Shown: positions 1 to 7,535 of the stretch, piece by piece
How the letters are laid out: each line of letters starts with the position of its first letter
Numbering within the stretch: position 1 is the stretch's first letter
Assembly (NCBI GenBank): GCA_902385765.1
Contig: CABMGU010000034.1
Location: 1-33,266 of the forward strand
Length of the DNA stretch: 33,266 nucleotides
Direction of reading: 5' to 3'
DNA from: an uncultured archaeon
Lineage (GTDB): Archaea > Nanobdellota > Nanobdellia > Woesearchaeales > ARS49
Notes under the pieces: model-generated
Databases searched by the model: none
What the model was told of the DNA's origin: nothing
What the model saw: the letters and a program-made list of their open reading frames with translations, nothing else
Program-made: the position numbers and the translations under genes

Positions 1-428
1 CCGACACCGCCAAAGCCAGTGGTAAACGTGCCTAGAGACGAACGGTAACCTGTTTCCTGGTCGACAAGCCACACTTCATACTGAATATTATTCTCATAAG
101 AAGGAGGCAAATCTTTAGTTACAACGTTAACAGTAGCACTTGGAAAACCATACCAGTCAGTAGTACTGAAAATCTGCGCAGTGGCACGAGGGTACATAGG
201 AGCATAACCGCCCCTGCCAACACCCTTGTACTGTGTAACCTGCACAGGACTAAGGTAAACAATCATATCAATACGACCGTAATTAACACGAGGATCGTAA
301 TTAGCCACGCGCTCAACACCATAACGCTGAGGAAAATTAAAAGCAGTCTTATAACTCGTCTCAGGAACCATGGCAAGAGCAGGCAAGCTAACCAAAATAA
401 TCAGCAGTGCAATAATCAACTGTTTCAT
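1..428 (-). CDS. Secreted protein with RskA-C-like domain (partial)
   Basis: The gene starts at ATG 428 and runs off the left edge, so at least 142 residues are visible and the C-terminus is missing. It opens with a typical signal peptide (MKQLIIALLIILVSLPALA). The later part contains LPPSYENNIQYEVWLVDQET followed by a GYRSSLGTF stretch, the pattern of the C-terminal extracytoplasmic domain of RskA-type anti-sigma factors (LPPLP..YQVWLI...SLG). The start codon overlaps the stop of the upstream gene as ATGA, so the two are translationally coupled and are probably diverged duplicates. Archaea have no sigma-70, so an anti-sigma role is not implied; an extracellular binding role is a guess. The signal peptide is clear, the domain assignment is from pattern only. 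Confidence 0.7.
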   Translation of the reverse strand, partial: MKQLIIALLIILVSLPALAMVPETSYKTAFNFPQRYGVERVANYDPRVNYGRIDMIVYLSPVQVTQYKGVGRGGYAPMYPRATAQIFSTTDWYGFPSATVNVVTKDLPPSYENNIQYEVWLVDQETGYRSSLGTFTTGFGGV

Positions 429-1225
429 CTTAACCTCTGATTAAAGTCTGAACCTGAAGGATTCAAAGTATCCCTAATCTGGCCGAAGTAACCCCACAGG
501 ATAATATCACTAGGACGGGGATCTGAATCAGGGAACGGCTCTTTTGTAATCATAACAGCATCAAACTGGTCAGCCCTGCGCCTCATCTCAAAAATAAGCT
601 GTCCTGTGTGATCGATACCAACCTTCATCAAGCCAACACTCAAAGGATATTCCCTCTCGCTGTTAAACAGCCAAACCTCGTAAACCTCAGTCTCGTCCAA
701 AGGAGGCAAATTATTCGCCTGCACAAAGACCTGAGTACTTGGCAAAGCCTTAGTCAAACCAGCACCATACTCGTCGCCCAAACTGACAAGCCTGGCAGCG
801 CCTTTAGCCATAACATCATTAGGACCAATAACCTGCTGAAGAGCACCATACGGCAACATATCAGCACTAACATCAATAATCGGATAACCACGCATATTCG
901 GGTCCCAGTTGCTGATAGCACTAGGGTCGCGACCCCTTGGAATAAATGCGTTAACATCAAGATTGAAAACACTTGAAAATGCAGATTTCGCTCCAGTCTT
1001 GGTCAAACGGTCAGTAGGGCCCTTTGTCCCGAAATTACTGAAATCCCTCTGATAATCGCTACCAAAATAACGGTCACGGGAATACGGGTCAAACACTCGC
1101 CTATCCCTTGCAATCTGACCAGAATAACTGTCAATATTAGTATCATAAACCCACCAAGTAGGCAAAGCAAACGCTGCGCACGCTAAAACCAGCACAATAA
1201 GAATTGAAATTGCAAGCTTGCTCAC
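425..1225 (-). CDS. Secreted protein with RskA-C-like domain
   Basis: I place the start at GTG 1225 because a clean GAGGTG ribosome site (1237-1232) sits 6 nt before it; a GTG three codons upstream (1234) would overlap that site. The product is 266 residues: an N-terminal signal peptide or anchor (KLAISILIVLVLACAAFA), an Arg/Asp/Tyr-rich middle, then from about residue 145 a domain with LPPLDETEVYEVWLF, a PLSVGLMKV strand and AVMITKEPFPDSDPRPS, closely following the RskA-C fold signature (LPPL..YEVWLI, SVGLF, A+A+T.EP..GS..PTG). A TATA-like CATTTATATA lies upstream at 1274-1265. It is the first gene of a two-gene operon with the partial gene at 1-428. With no sigma factor expected in an archaeon, the domain is probably used for extracellular recognition; the ligand is unknown. 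Confidence 0.75.
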   Translation of the reverse strand: MSKLAISILIVLVLACAAFALPTWWVYDTNIDSYSGQIARDRRVFDPYSRDRYFGSDYQRDFSNFGTKGPTDRLTKTGAKSAFSSVFNLDVNAFIPRGRDPSAISNWDPNMRGYPIIDVSADMLPYGALQQVIGPNDVMAKGAARLVSLGDEYGAGLTKALPSTQVFVQANNLPPLDETEVYEVWLFNSEREYPLSVGLMKVGIDHTGQLIFEMRRRADQFDAVMITKEPFPDSDPRPSDIILWGYFGQIRDTLNPSGSDFNQRLR

Positions 1226-1264
1226 TATATACACCTCTTTCTTAACGGATATAGAAATATAGTG

Positions 1265-1275
1265 TATATAAATGT
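1265..1275 (-). promoter_or_regulatory. TATA box of the 1225 operon
   Basis: On the minus strand this reads ACATTTATATA, an archaeal TATA box. It leaves a 5' leader of roughly 15-20 nt that carries the GAGGTG ribosome site of the gene starting at 1225. Confidence 0.55.
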
Positions 1276-1285
1276 TGTGATGATG

Positions 1286-1630
1286 TTAATTAGAATAAGA
1301 GGGCAGGGCAATATGATTGGCGCACGTTTTAGTTTTAGGAGAAACTTCTCGCACCCTACCTCTATAAATTTCCCAGCCTTCAATATCTCCACGAAGTTGA
1401 GCATCCCAGCAAGCCGTTTCTATTCTTTCACAAGCAACATCAACAGCTTCTTCAAACGAAGATGCCCTAATCGTAAAATGCCTATCAAATTCGCTCGTTT
1501 TATCGACCCTATATTCCACATAAGGCACCACAAGATCATATGGACGTCGCGGACCTGTGGCTATTTCTTTTCCATTTTCCTTTATCCTCGCTATTAGTTC
1601 CTTTAGACCTGGCGAAAGTTGGGCTTTCAT
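1286..1630 (-). CDS. Hypothetical protein (114 aa)
   Basis: The frame encodes 114 residues starting MKAQLSPGLKELIARIKENG, a mixed alpha/beta soluble protein with three Cys and no signal peptide or membrane span. A TATA box (TATTTAAATA, 1651-1660) lies about 26 nt upstream of ATG 1630, so the message is probably leaderless. It diverges from the GGDEF gene at 1707. The middle (FTIRASSFEEAVDVACERIETA) looks like a small alpha-beta unit. Base composition lacks the A/C bias of the + strand seen in neighbouring genes, as in the GGDEF gene, so both may have arrived together. I do not recognise a family. Confidence 0.6.
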   Translation of the reverse strand: MKAQLSPGLKELIARIKENGKEIATGPRRPYDLVVPYVEYRVDKTSEFDRHFTIRASSFEEAVDVACERIETACWDAQLRGDIEGWEIYRGRVREVSPKTKTCANHIALPSYSN

Positions 1631-1650
1631 AATGGTAGTAAAGCATCCAG

Positions 1651-1684
1651 TATTTAAATAACTTATGCGAAAGGTTTATAAATA
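1651..1684. promoter_or_regulatory. Divergent TATA boxes
   Basis: Two TATA boxes are packed back to back: TATTTAAATA (1651-1660) serves the minus gene starting at 1630, and TTTATAAATA (1675-1684) serves the plus gene starting at 1707. Each is about 25-30 nt from its start codon, which predicts leaderless transcripts in both directions. Confidence 0.6.
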
Positions 1685-1706
1685 GTCATTACTTAAGAGT
1701 GGTAAA

Positions 1707-2519
1707 ATGGGAGACATTTTAAGCAGAAAACCGGCTGAAATGAACGTATTCGAGCTTTTACAAGCTGAAAGAAACCTAATTTACCATATCCAAACAGCAA
1801 CAGGAAAAGATGAGTTAATGCCATTAGTCCATGAGCACAGAGCAATAATTCGACGAATAACTGATTATGCCATTCGAGATTCATTAACTCACTTACTCAA
1901 TCGCAATGGCTATGCCGCACTTGTACAAGGACTCGTCGATAAAGGATTAAAAACAAACCAAGATTTCGTCCACCTGATTTTTGACGTAGACAATTTTAGA
2001 AAAATTAATACGAAATACGGACATGATGCTGGTGACGCGATTCTAAGAAACCTCGCAAGAACAATTGAAAATTCTCTGACTATGCCCTCTTATCACGGAA
2101 GTTATGCCGCAATCCTAAGAAATGAAAATCCCATAAGGCTGGGCGGAGAGGAAATTGTCGTCCTTTTACCCGCGCATTCAACATGCCAAGGCAGAAATCG
2201 CGCAGAAGAATTACGCAAGAAAATTGCATCAGACTCGCAAAAAGAAGAGCAGTTACCATCAATAGCAGTGAGCGGAGGGGTGGCCTCACTGGATACCATC
2301 TTAAGAGCCTATAATTCCGCTGACCGCGTCCCAGACACAAAAGAGATTGCCAAAGCGATATATGTCTTCTCAGATTACGCTCTCTATTTCGCCAAAGAGC
2401 ACGGAAAAGATCGGGTTGTAACATTCGAGGAGGCATTACAAGAACCAATTACCCGACGTTCAAAAAGAAGACTAAGAGATTTGACAGAAATAGCACAAAG
2501 ATATAAGGATACTCTATGA
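1707..2519 (+). CDS. GGDEF-domain protein
   Basis: This 270-residue soluble protein has a helical N-terminus (about residues 1-55) and a GGDEF domain. Visible signatures are DSLTHLLNRNGY (usual D.LTGL.NRRGF), FDVDNFRKINTKYGHDAGD (metal and substrate region), the active-site loop RLGGEEIVVLLP (GGEE kept, Phe replaced by Ile) and ALYFAKEHGKDRV near the end. Canonical GGDEF proteins make cyclic di-GMP from two GTP. A 20-residue insertion precedes the GGEE loop. c-di-GMP signalling is rare in archaea, so activity is uncertain. The gene overlaps the next by ATGA, linking it to the GH15-like and ART-like genes. Its codon use lacks the A/C third-position bias of the following gene, suggesting acquisition. 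The TATA box at 1675 implies a leaderless start. Confidence 0.85.
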   Translation: MGDILSRKPAEMNVFELLQAERNLIYHIQTATGKDELMPLVHEHRAIIRRITDYAIRDSLTHLLNRNGYAALVQGLVDKGLKTNQDFVHLIFDVDNFRKINTKYGHDAGDAILRNLARTIENSLTMPSYHGSYAAILRNENPIRLGGEEIVVLLPAHSTCQGRNRAEELRKKIASDSQKEEQLPSIAVSGGVASLDTILRAYNSADRVPDTKEIAKAIYVFSDYALYFAKEHGKDRVVTFEEALQEPITRRSKRRLRDLTEIAQRYKDTL

Positions 2520-3481
2520 CACAACTTTTAATTCAAAGAATGAAGTACCCGACAGGACTCTATCCTGCAGCGCCTGTCCAGAAAACAGGATACCACAGAG
2601 TCTGGATAAGAGACAATATTTACACACTGTTCGGGCTGGAGACCAAAGGGTACAAAACTTCTGTAAAAACAATACACGCAATTCTTGACATACTCAAAAA
2701 ACACGAATACAAAATAGACTGGATGATAAAACAGCCCACAAAAGACGCACACAGATACATACACCCAAGATACGAAAAAGACGGAAGCGAAGTAGCAGGA
2801 GAATGGGGAAACAAGCAAAACGACGCAATAGGCGCATTACTCTGGAAAATAGGAGATTTGGACAAAAAAGGAAAATATGAATGGCGCGAAGGAGACAAAG
2901 AAATAGTGCAAAAACTAGTCAATTACTTGGGAGCAATAGAATACTGGCACGACGCAGACAACGGAATGTGGGAAAACAACGAGGAAGTGCACGCAAGCTC
3001 AATAGGAGCCTGCCTCGCAGGATTACTTGCAGTAGACCACATTGTTCACGTACCATTGCACCTGATAGCACACGGAGAATATGCACTAAGAAAAATACTG
3101 CCGAGAGAGAGCATAACAAAGCACATAGATTTGGCATTACTATCATTGATATGGCCTTACAAGATTGTGACAGTAAAAGAAAGAGACGAGATTTTGAAAA
3201 ACGTTGAAGCAGAACTTGTCAGAGAAAAAGGAGCCATAAGATACTTTGGAGACGAGTATTATAATAATGGAAAAGAAGCAGAATGGCCACTCGGACACTT
3301 GTGGCTCGCAATAATTTACAAACAGCTCGGCAAGACAAACAAATACAAGTTCTATCTCGATAAAGCAAAGAACGCAATGACAGAGGAAGGAATGCCGGAA
3401 TTGTATTACGGAGAAACTTCCGAACACAACGAGAACACACCATTAGCGTGGGCGGAAAGCTTGATGAGGGCGGCGCTATGA
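2516..3481 (+). CDS. GH15-like glycoside hydrolase
   Basis: A 321-residue alpha/alpha-barrel type protein related to glycoside hydrolase family 15 (glucoamylase / phosphorylase-kinase-like). Motifs in order: GYHRVWIRDN (about residue 25, the R-D pair that binds sugar), GEWGNKQNDAIGALLWKIGD (about 93), an acidic segment MWENNEEVHASSIGACLAGL (about 145, likely catalytic-acid region), EAEWPLGHLWLA (about 258) and NTPLAWAESLMRAAL at the C-terminus (usual catalytic-base region). There is no signal peptide, so the enzyme is intracellular. It is shorter than secreted glucoamylases, lacking the N-terminal beta domain. Start ATG overlaps the upstream stop (ATGA), and the next gene begins in the same way, so three proteins are made from one message. 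Substrate is probably an alpha-glucan or alpha-glucoside; this is inferred. Confidence 0.8.
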   Translation: MTQLLIQRMKYPTGLYPAAPVQKTGYHRVWIRDNIYTLFGLETKGYKTSVKTIHAILDILKKHEYKIDWMIKQPTKDAHRYIHPRYEKDGSEVAGEWGNKQNDAIGALLWKIGDLDKKGKYEWREGDKEIVQKLVNYLGAIEYWHDADNGMWENNEEVHASSIGACLAGLLAVDHIVHVPLHLIAHGEYALRKILPRESITKHIDLALLSLIWPYKIVTVKERDEILKNVEAELVREKGAIRYFGDEYYNNGKEAEWPLGHLWLAIIYKQLGKTNKYKFYLDKAKNAMTEEGMPELYYGETSEHNENTPLAWAESLMRAAL

Positions 3482-3924
3482 CACTATTCTACCACGGCAC
3501 ACCAGCAGGACGCGCAATAAAGATAGCAAGAGACGGGGCAATACTTTCGCCGTGGGAACAGGAAATAATATTCCTGAGACAGCTAAAAGAAAAAAACCCA
3601 AACAGCTATAAAAAAATCACAAACAAAAACAATGGAATGGACGAAGAAGAAACCGCATTAGAACTTGCAAAAATAGGATATGCTGCACGAGAAACAGAAG
3701 AAAGAATAAAATGCGTTTCACTCACATCAGACAAGTCCTGGCTCATCGCACCACACTATGAAATCATACTCGGAATAGAACTGGAACACCCGCCACAAGA
3801 TGGCGCATTATTCGTGCCACGAAAAGTGCCATTAGACACTCTCACAGAAGTGCACTATAAAACGCGAGAGCAAGAAATCAGGACAGCATTCGCAAAATAC
3901 AAACCAAAATTCATAAAATTCTAA
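3478..3924 (+). CDS. ADP-ribosyltransferase-fold-like protein
   Basis: I use ATG 3478, which overlaps the upstream stop as ATGA; an upstream in-frame ATG at 3448 is less likely. The 148-residue product begins MTLFYHGTPAGRAIKIARDG, the Y-H-G-T...I...G pattern that opens many ADP-ribosyltransferase or KptA-type folds, then has CVSLTSDKSWLIAPHYEIILGIEL, resembling the second ART strand (S/Y..TS....A), and an acidic C-terminal segment TREQEIRTA that could give the third position. If the fold is right, it would use NAD or act on RNA 2'-phosphate. This is assignment by pattern only. Its stop overlaps the stop of the convergent gene ending at 3921 by 3 nt. Confidence 0.55.
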   Translation: MTLFYHGTPAGRAIKIARDGAILSPWEQEIIFLRQLKEKNPNSYKKITNKNNGMDEEETALELAKIGYAARETEERIKCVSLTSDKSWLIAPHYEIILGIELEHPPQDGALFVPRKVPLDTLTEVHYKTREQEIRTAFAKYKPKFIKF

Positions 3925-4499
3925 GCAAGAACAGCATTACACTTTCCTTCCTTGCAAACACAACTGCCACCGCAATCCAAAGTACCACCACGACATTCCA
4001 TCGTGCACATAACATCAGCACAATTAGGAGCTTGAGATTTAGGAACACAAGCAGTCGCGTGACAGCATTCTGCAGCAACACAATCACCATCTGTTGAACA
4101 TTCAACACCAGGGCACGGAGCAAACTCGCAATTAGGACCAGACCTCCCAACAGCACTGCCATCAGGACACAACTTTGCTTCCATAGTGCAGGCAACCGGC
4201 TTATTCCAGTTCTCACGAGGCACAGTTTTGCAAACATTACTCACACACTTGGTCTCCAGATGACCTGCAATGCCGGTGCAGAAATCAGGACAGCTCTTGG
4301 AAAAATCAACATACTGGGAAGCATACAATTTGTTTCCAACAAAACAATTATTCGTATTTTTATCAATACCGCCGCAAGTGCAGTCAGCATCAGAATTACA
4401 CAAAGAAGGATTATCCATCATAGGATGAACTGTCTTAGGAGGCACAACTGCACAAGCAGTCAAAACAAAAAATAAAAACAAAAAATCAACCGATTTCAT
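3921..4499 (-). CDS. Cysteine-rich lipoprotein
   Basis: A 192-residue secreted protein. The N-terminus has a short signal peptide ending in a lipobox (VLTAC), so Cys16 is probably lipidated. The rest has more than 20 Cys, including CNSDADCTCGG, CTMEAKLCPDGSAVGRSGPNC (a motif widespread in secreted bacterial and archaeal proteins) and a C-terminal block CSTDGDCVAAECCHATAC...CGGSCVCKEGKC with closely spaced Cys pairs like the eight-cysteine-cluster domains of archaeal and bacterial surface proteins. Disulfide-stabilised extracellular modules are expected. The start overlaps the upstream SIMPL gene by 14 nt, so they form an operon. Function unknown. Confidence 0.75.
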   Translation of the reverse strand: MKSVDFLFLFFVLTACAVVPPKTVHPMMDNPSLCNSDADCTCGGIDKNTNNCFVGNKLYASQYVDFSKSCPDFCTGIAGHLETKCVSNVCKTVPRENWNKPVACTMEAKLCPDGSAVGRSGPNCEFAPCPGVECSTDGDCVAAECCHATACVPKSQAPNCADVMCTMECRGGTLDCGGSCVCKEGKCNAVLA

Positions 4500-5220
4500 A
4501 ACTCACGCTCACCTGAGCAGAAACGTGGACGCTCGCAGGCGAAACATCTGTTGACGGAACACCGCCAGCCATCTCAGACTTCATAGCCATCATATCATAC
4601 CTGGCAACAGGAGCAACAAAATAACTGCTTTCCTGCAGGCTGAGCACCTTGCCCAAACGCACGCCAGCGCCATTAGCCAAAGCATCTGCCTTTTCGCGGG
4701 CATTCTTTGTAGCCTTTGTCAAAGCCTCTGTCTTCACTTCCTTCTGCTTATCATCAGACAACTCAAAACTAATGCTTTCAACATTATTAGCACCAGCCTG
4801 AACACCAACATCAAGCAAAGGACCAACCTTCGGCAAATCCTTAGTAGTCACCACAAAAGCATTGCTCGTCCTGTAACCCTTCTCAATCATCTTGTTATAC
4901 TGAGGATCCCATTCCTGAACCTTCTCAATGCGATAATCCGTGGTTTCAATCTCGCTCTCGCGAACGCCAGCATTAATCAAAGCAGACTTAACACTGGCGC
5001 CAATCTCACGATTACGCAATTGGGAATCCTGAGCAGTAGGACTCAAAGTCTCAATCCTGAAACGAACCTTAGCCAAATCAGGAGCAACATCAAACTCACT
5101 TGAGCCCTGAACAGAGATAGCGTTCGTAGGCTGAACTCCAGGCTGTTCCATAACAACCCTTGTCTCACACGCTGTTAAAGCTATCAACAAAATTGCCAAT
5201 AAAATCATTGTTTTCTTCAT
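4486..5220 (-). CDS. SIMPL domain (DUF541) lipoprotein
   Basis: A 244-residue predicted lipoprotein: MKKTMILLAILLIALTAC ends in a lipobox with Cys18. The mature part is a SIMPL/DUF541 domain: ISVQGSSEFDVAPDLAKVRF (the G.(G/S)....PD.A.+.. opening), YRIEKVQEWDPQYNKMIEKG and then a Y-R-x-SNAFVVTTKDL stretch, VESISFELSDDKQKEVKTEA, and the A...A..KA..LA...GV.LG.V..+.E pattern near residue 180. SIMPL proteins are oligomeric envelope proteins of poorly known role. A GGTGATG ribosome site precedes ATG 5220 and a TATA box lies at 5262-5251. The downstream Cys-rich lipoprotein is co-transcribed. Confidence 0.88.
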   Translation of the reverse strand: MKKTMILLAILLIALTACETRVVMEQPGVQPTNAISVQGSSEFDVAPDLAKVRFRIETLSPTAQDSQLRNREIGASVKSALINAGVRESEIETTDYRIEKVQEWDPQYNKMIEKGYRTSNAFVVTTKDLPKVGPLLDVGVQAGANNVESISFELSDDKQKEVKTEALTKATKNAREKADALANGAGVRLGKVLSLQESSYFVAPVARYDMMAMKSEMAGGVPSTDVSPASVHVSAQVSVSYEIG

Positions 5221-5250
5221 TTTACATCACCATCTTTACGGTAAATCACC

Positions 5251-5262
5251 CATTTATATATA
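5251..5262 (-). promoter_or_regulatory. TATA box of SIMPL operon
   Basis: The minus strand reads TATATATAAATG about 36 nt before ATG 5220, leaving room for a short leader that contains the GGTGATG ribosome site. Confidence 0.5.
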
Positions 5263-5264
5263 CC

Positions 5265-5819
5265 CTATCTTTTGATAAGGCTTTTGCCTAACATCCTATT
5301 ATATTGATAGGACTTGACTAGTAAATATATCAGTACAAAAGCAAATATGATGGCAGCAATGCCAAAAACATAAGGCCAATAGTTAACAGGCGATGGAGCA
5401 GTTCCTGCAAGAGTTTGAACCATATCTGTCGCAGGAGCAGGCGCGCGCAACATCGCCTTCTCAGCAGCAAAAGTGCCAACCTTTCCAACCTGACTGCTCA
5501 AAGAAGTATAAAATCCGCCAACAACGCTCAAGCAGAACAAACCAAGCACAATAAAAATCTTCAACTCCTCAGGATGCAAAACACCATGACCTTTCTTAGT
5601 TAAAGAATAGTATTTCCATTTGCGACCTTCATCATTACGCTCAACCAAGCCGGCTTTTTCCAAAGCAGACAAATGCTCCTTAACAGTCGGAACAGAAAAA
5701 CCAAGAATTTCAGCCATCTCGCTCTGCATATAACGCCTGCCGCCAAGAAGCTTAAGAACATCAACTCTAGTACTGCTAGCCAAAGCTTTGAAAGTCTCCT
5801 TGTCAAGACGGATATCCAT
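5265..5819 (-). CDS. Winged-helix regulator with two membrane spans
   Basis: Start is ATG 5819 (MDIRLDKETFKALASSTRVD). A longer open frame exists upstream, but a TATA-like TTAATAAAT (5849-5841) lies about 27 nt before this ATG and fits a leaderless message. Of 184 residues, 1-75 form an ArsR-like winged helix (LASSTRVDVLKLLGGRRYMQ, SEMAEILGFSVPTVKEHLSAL, GLVERNDEGRKWKYYSLTKKG). Two hydrophobic helices follow (LKIFIVLGLFCLSVVGGFY and VFGIAAIIFAFVLIYLLV) around a roughly 50-residue loop likely outside. Such membrane-tethered HTH proteins are common in archaea. It lies just after the galT/debranching pair with its own promoter, so a link to sugar use is possible but unproven. Confidence 0.85.
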   Translation of the reverse strand: MDIRLDKETFKALASSTRVDVLKLLGGRRYMQSEMAEILGFSVPTVKEHLSALEKAGLVERNDEGRKWKYYSLTKKGHGVLHPEELKIFIVLGLFCLSVVGGFYTSLSSQVGKVGTFAAEKAMLRAPAPATDMVQTLAGTAPSPVNYWPYVFGIAAIIFAFVLIYLLVKSYQYNRMLGKSLIKR

Positions 5820-5870
5820 ACGACAGAATATAGATGAATTATTTATTAAGATTATGATTTTGAAAGGCAA

Positions 5871-7535
5871 CTACCTAAACAATTCCTCAATCAACTCAAT
5901 ATACATCGCAGAACTCCAAGCCTGAACAAGACAACCCTCAGACAATAATTTCGAAGCGCTGCTAAGCTCGGCATGATGACCGATAACGCCCTCTTCCAGA
6001 ATCTCCCGAGTGCTGGCTTTCAAAATATGCTGAATGTAATTCTTATACTTCTTCTTGTCAAAAGCAAACAAGACAACACCTGCAAGATTGTTAATCCAGA
6101 ACCAGCTATCGCCGGAATGATAACTCTTGGAATTCTCACCAGTGTGATTCTTAACAAAAGAAGAATGGCTTTTGTCAACCGTTGACAAGCCGCCCCAATC
6201 AAGCCACAGCTTAGGCAGAACAAAATCAAAACAAGCAATCCAGTCCTTCTTCGACAACAATTCAGGATAAGCATAAGCAGCAATGAAAACATTCGGACGA
6301 ACAGTCTGGTCACCAGCACCATCAGAAAGATGTTTGCCATTCCAGAAAGCCTTCTTAACATTATCCTTAAGGGTCTGCTCAAGAGGAACTTCTTTGCCAA
6401 GCAAACGAGACAAACGGCAGGCAGACAAAATCAAACACTGCACCTCAATCCTCGCACCAGAACGGTCAATGCTGTCCATCCAGGTCTCCTTAGCGCCATT
6501 AATCACAAGACCATCCTGCAAATTACTCTCAACACGCTGCAGGAAAGCAGAAAGCTTTTCCAGCAAATACTCCTTCTCCTTCCTGGACATCTCAGGAAGA
6601 TAATCCTCAAAACGCAAAAACAGCCAGCAATCAGCAACATTCTCGCCCAAAGCTCCAGGCAGTTTGCAATTATTCAGCTTGTCAAGCCAATCAAACAAAA
6701 CAGCCTTTGCAAGACTTTCCTGCCCGGAATGCAATAATGCTTTCACGCAAACAAGCTCATCACGCGCCCAGCGCTGATGGAACCAGGGCAAGCCAGCATA
6801 CAAGCCATTATTCGAATGCAGGCAGACAAGAGAATACTGAGCGCACTCATACGCAGAACGGAAATCACTATTCTTAACATGACCAGCAGAAATGCTGTTT
6901 GAGGCAAACTTTTCAGCCTCCTTGGCAAGCATCTGCCTGTTTTTCCAGGAAGACTTCGCAAGCTTCAAAGCATCATCCTTTGACTTGGAAAAAGCAACAA
7001 CAAAACTGCCGGAAGCACGGCAACCGCGCAAAACCCATCTGGAAAAAGGAGGGCTATTGCGCAATTCATCAAAAGAATAAGTCTGCTGCTCCCACTTGTC
7101 AATCTTCTCAAAATCACAACCATACAAGGCAAGCCAGAAATCATATTCCTCGCCTGAAGTTTCACGGGAATCATTCAACTTCTCAAAATGAACCAGCAAA
7201 GCCTTATCCTCAAAAGAAAACTGATAATTACGACCCCAATCGCGATTATCAAAATTCAGCTTGCAATCAAAAAGAACATCAACTTTTGCAGAACGGGACA
7301 GCTCATAAAAGAAAACAGGCAAACGATGAGCAAACCAAAAAGACTCCTGAACACCATCACGATTGCGGGAAACCTTCCAGAACTCATTCAAAATAGCGCC
7401 AGGAGCGCCCTTCACATCAAAATGAGCAATCGTCTTGAAAACCTTATCATCACCAGAAAAAAACAAGCCCTGATAACGAGACTTAATCCCAAACAAGCCA
7501 AAACTGCCAGAGGCATTAGAGACTAAAAAGCTCAT
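5871..7535 (-). CDS. Amylo-alpha-1,6-glucosidase (glycogen debranching)
   Basis: A 554-residue protein matching the GDE C-terminal (amylo-1,6-glucosidase) alpha/alpha barrel. An N-terminal beta-rich part (1-200) is followed by GLYAGLPWFHQRWARDELVC (about 243; usual AGYPWF..WGRD), ETWMDSIDRSGARIEVQCLI (about 347; usual TWMDA....+EIQAL), TVRPNVFIAAYAYPEL (usual RPN), SKSYHSGDSWFWINNLAG (about 471; usual YH.GTVW.W) and GCLVQAWSSAMYIELIEEL at the end (usual GC..QAWS.AE). It hydrolyses alpha-1,6-linked glucose at branch points in alpha-glucans and has no signal peptide. ATG 7535 overlaps the galT stop (ATGA). Together with GalT and the GH15-like protein this suggests polysaccharide metabolism. Confidence 0.88.
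   Translation of the reverse strand: MSFLVSNASGSFGLFGIKSRYQGLFFSGDDKVFKTIAHFDVKGAPGAILNEFWKVSRNRDGVQESFWFAHRLPVFFYELSRSAKVDVLFDCKLNFDNRDWGRNYQFSFEDKALLVHFEKLNDSRETSGEEYDFWLALYGCDFEKIDKWEQQTYSFDELRNSPPFSRWVLRGCRASGSFVVAFSKSKDDALKLAKSSWKNRQMLAKEAEKFASNSISAGHVKNSDFRSAYECAQYSLVCLHSNNGLYAGLPWFHQRWARDELVCVKALLHSGQESLAKAVLFDWLDKLNNCKLPGALGENVADCWLFLRFEDYLPEMSRKEKEYLLEKLSAFLQRVESNLQDGLVINGAKETWMDSIDRSGARIEVQCLILSACRLSRLLGKEVPLEQTLKDNVKKAFWNGKHLSDGAGDQTVRPNVFIAAYAYPELLSKKDWIACFDFVLPKLWLDWGGLSTVDKSHSSFVKNHTGENSKSYHSGDSWFWINNLAGVVLFAFDKKKYKNYIQHILKASTREILEEGVIGHHAELSSASKLLSEGCLVQAWSSAMYIELIEELFR

Noticed and set aside
1262..1597. Plus-strand open frame opposite the 1286-1630 gene
   Set aside because: The minus frame has a well-placed TATA box and a more protein-like composition; the plus frame is Ser/Phe/Arg-rich antisense.
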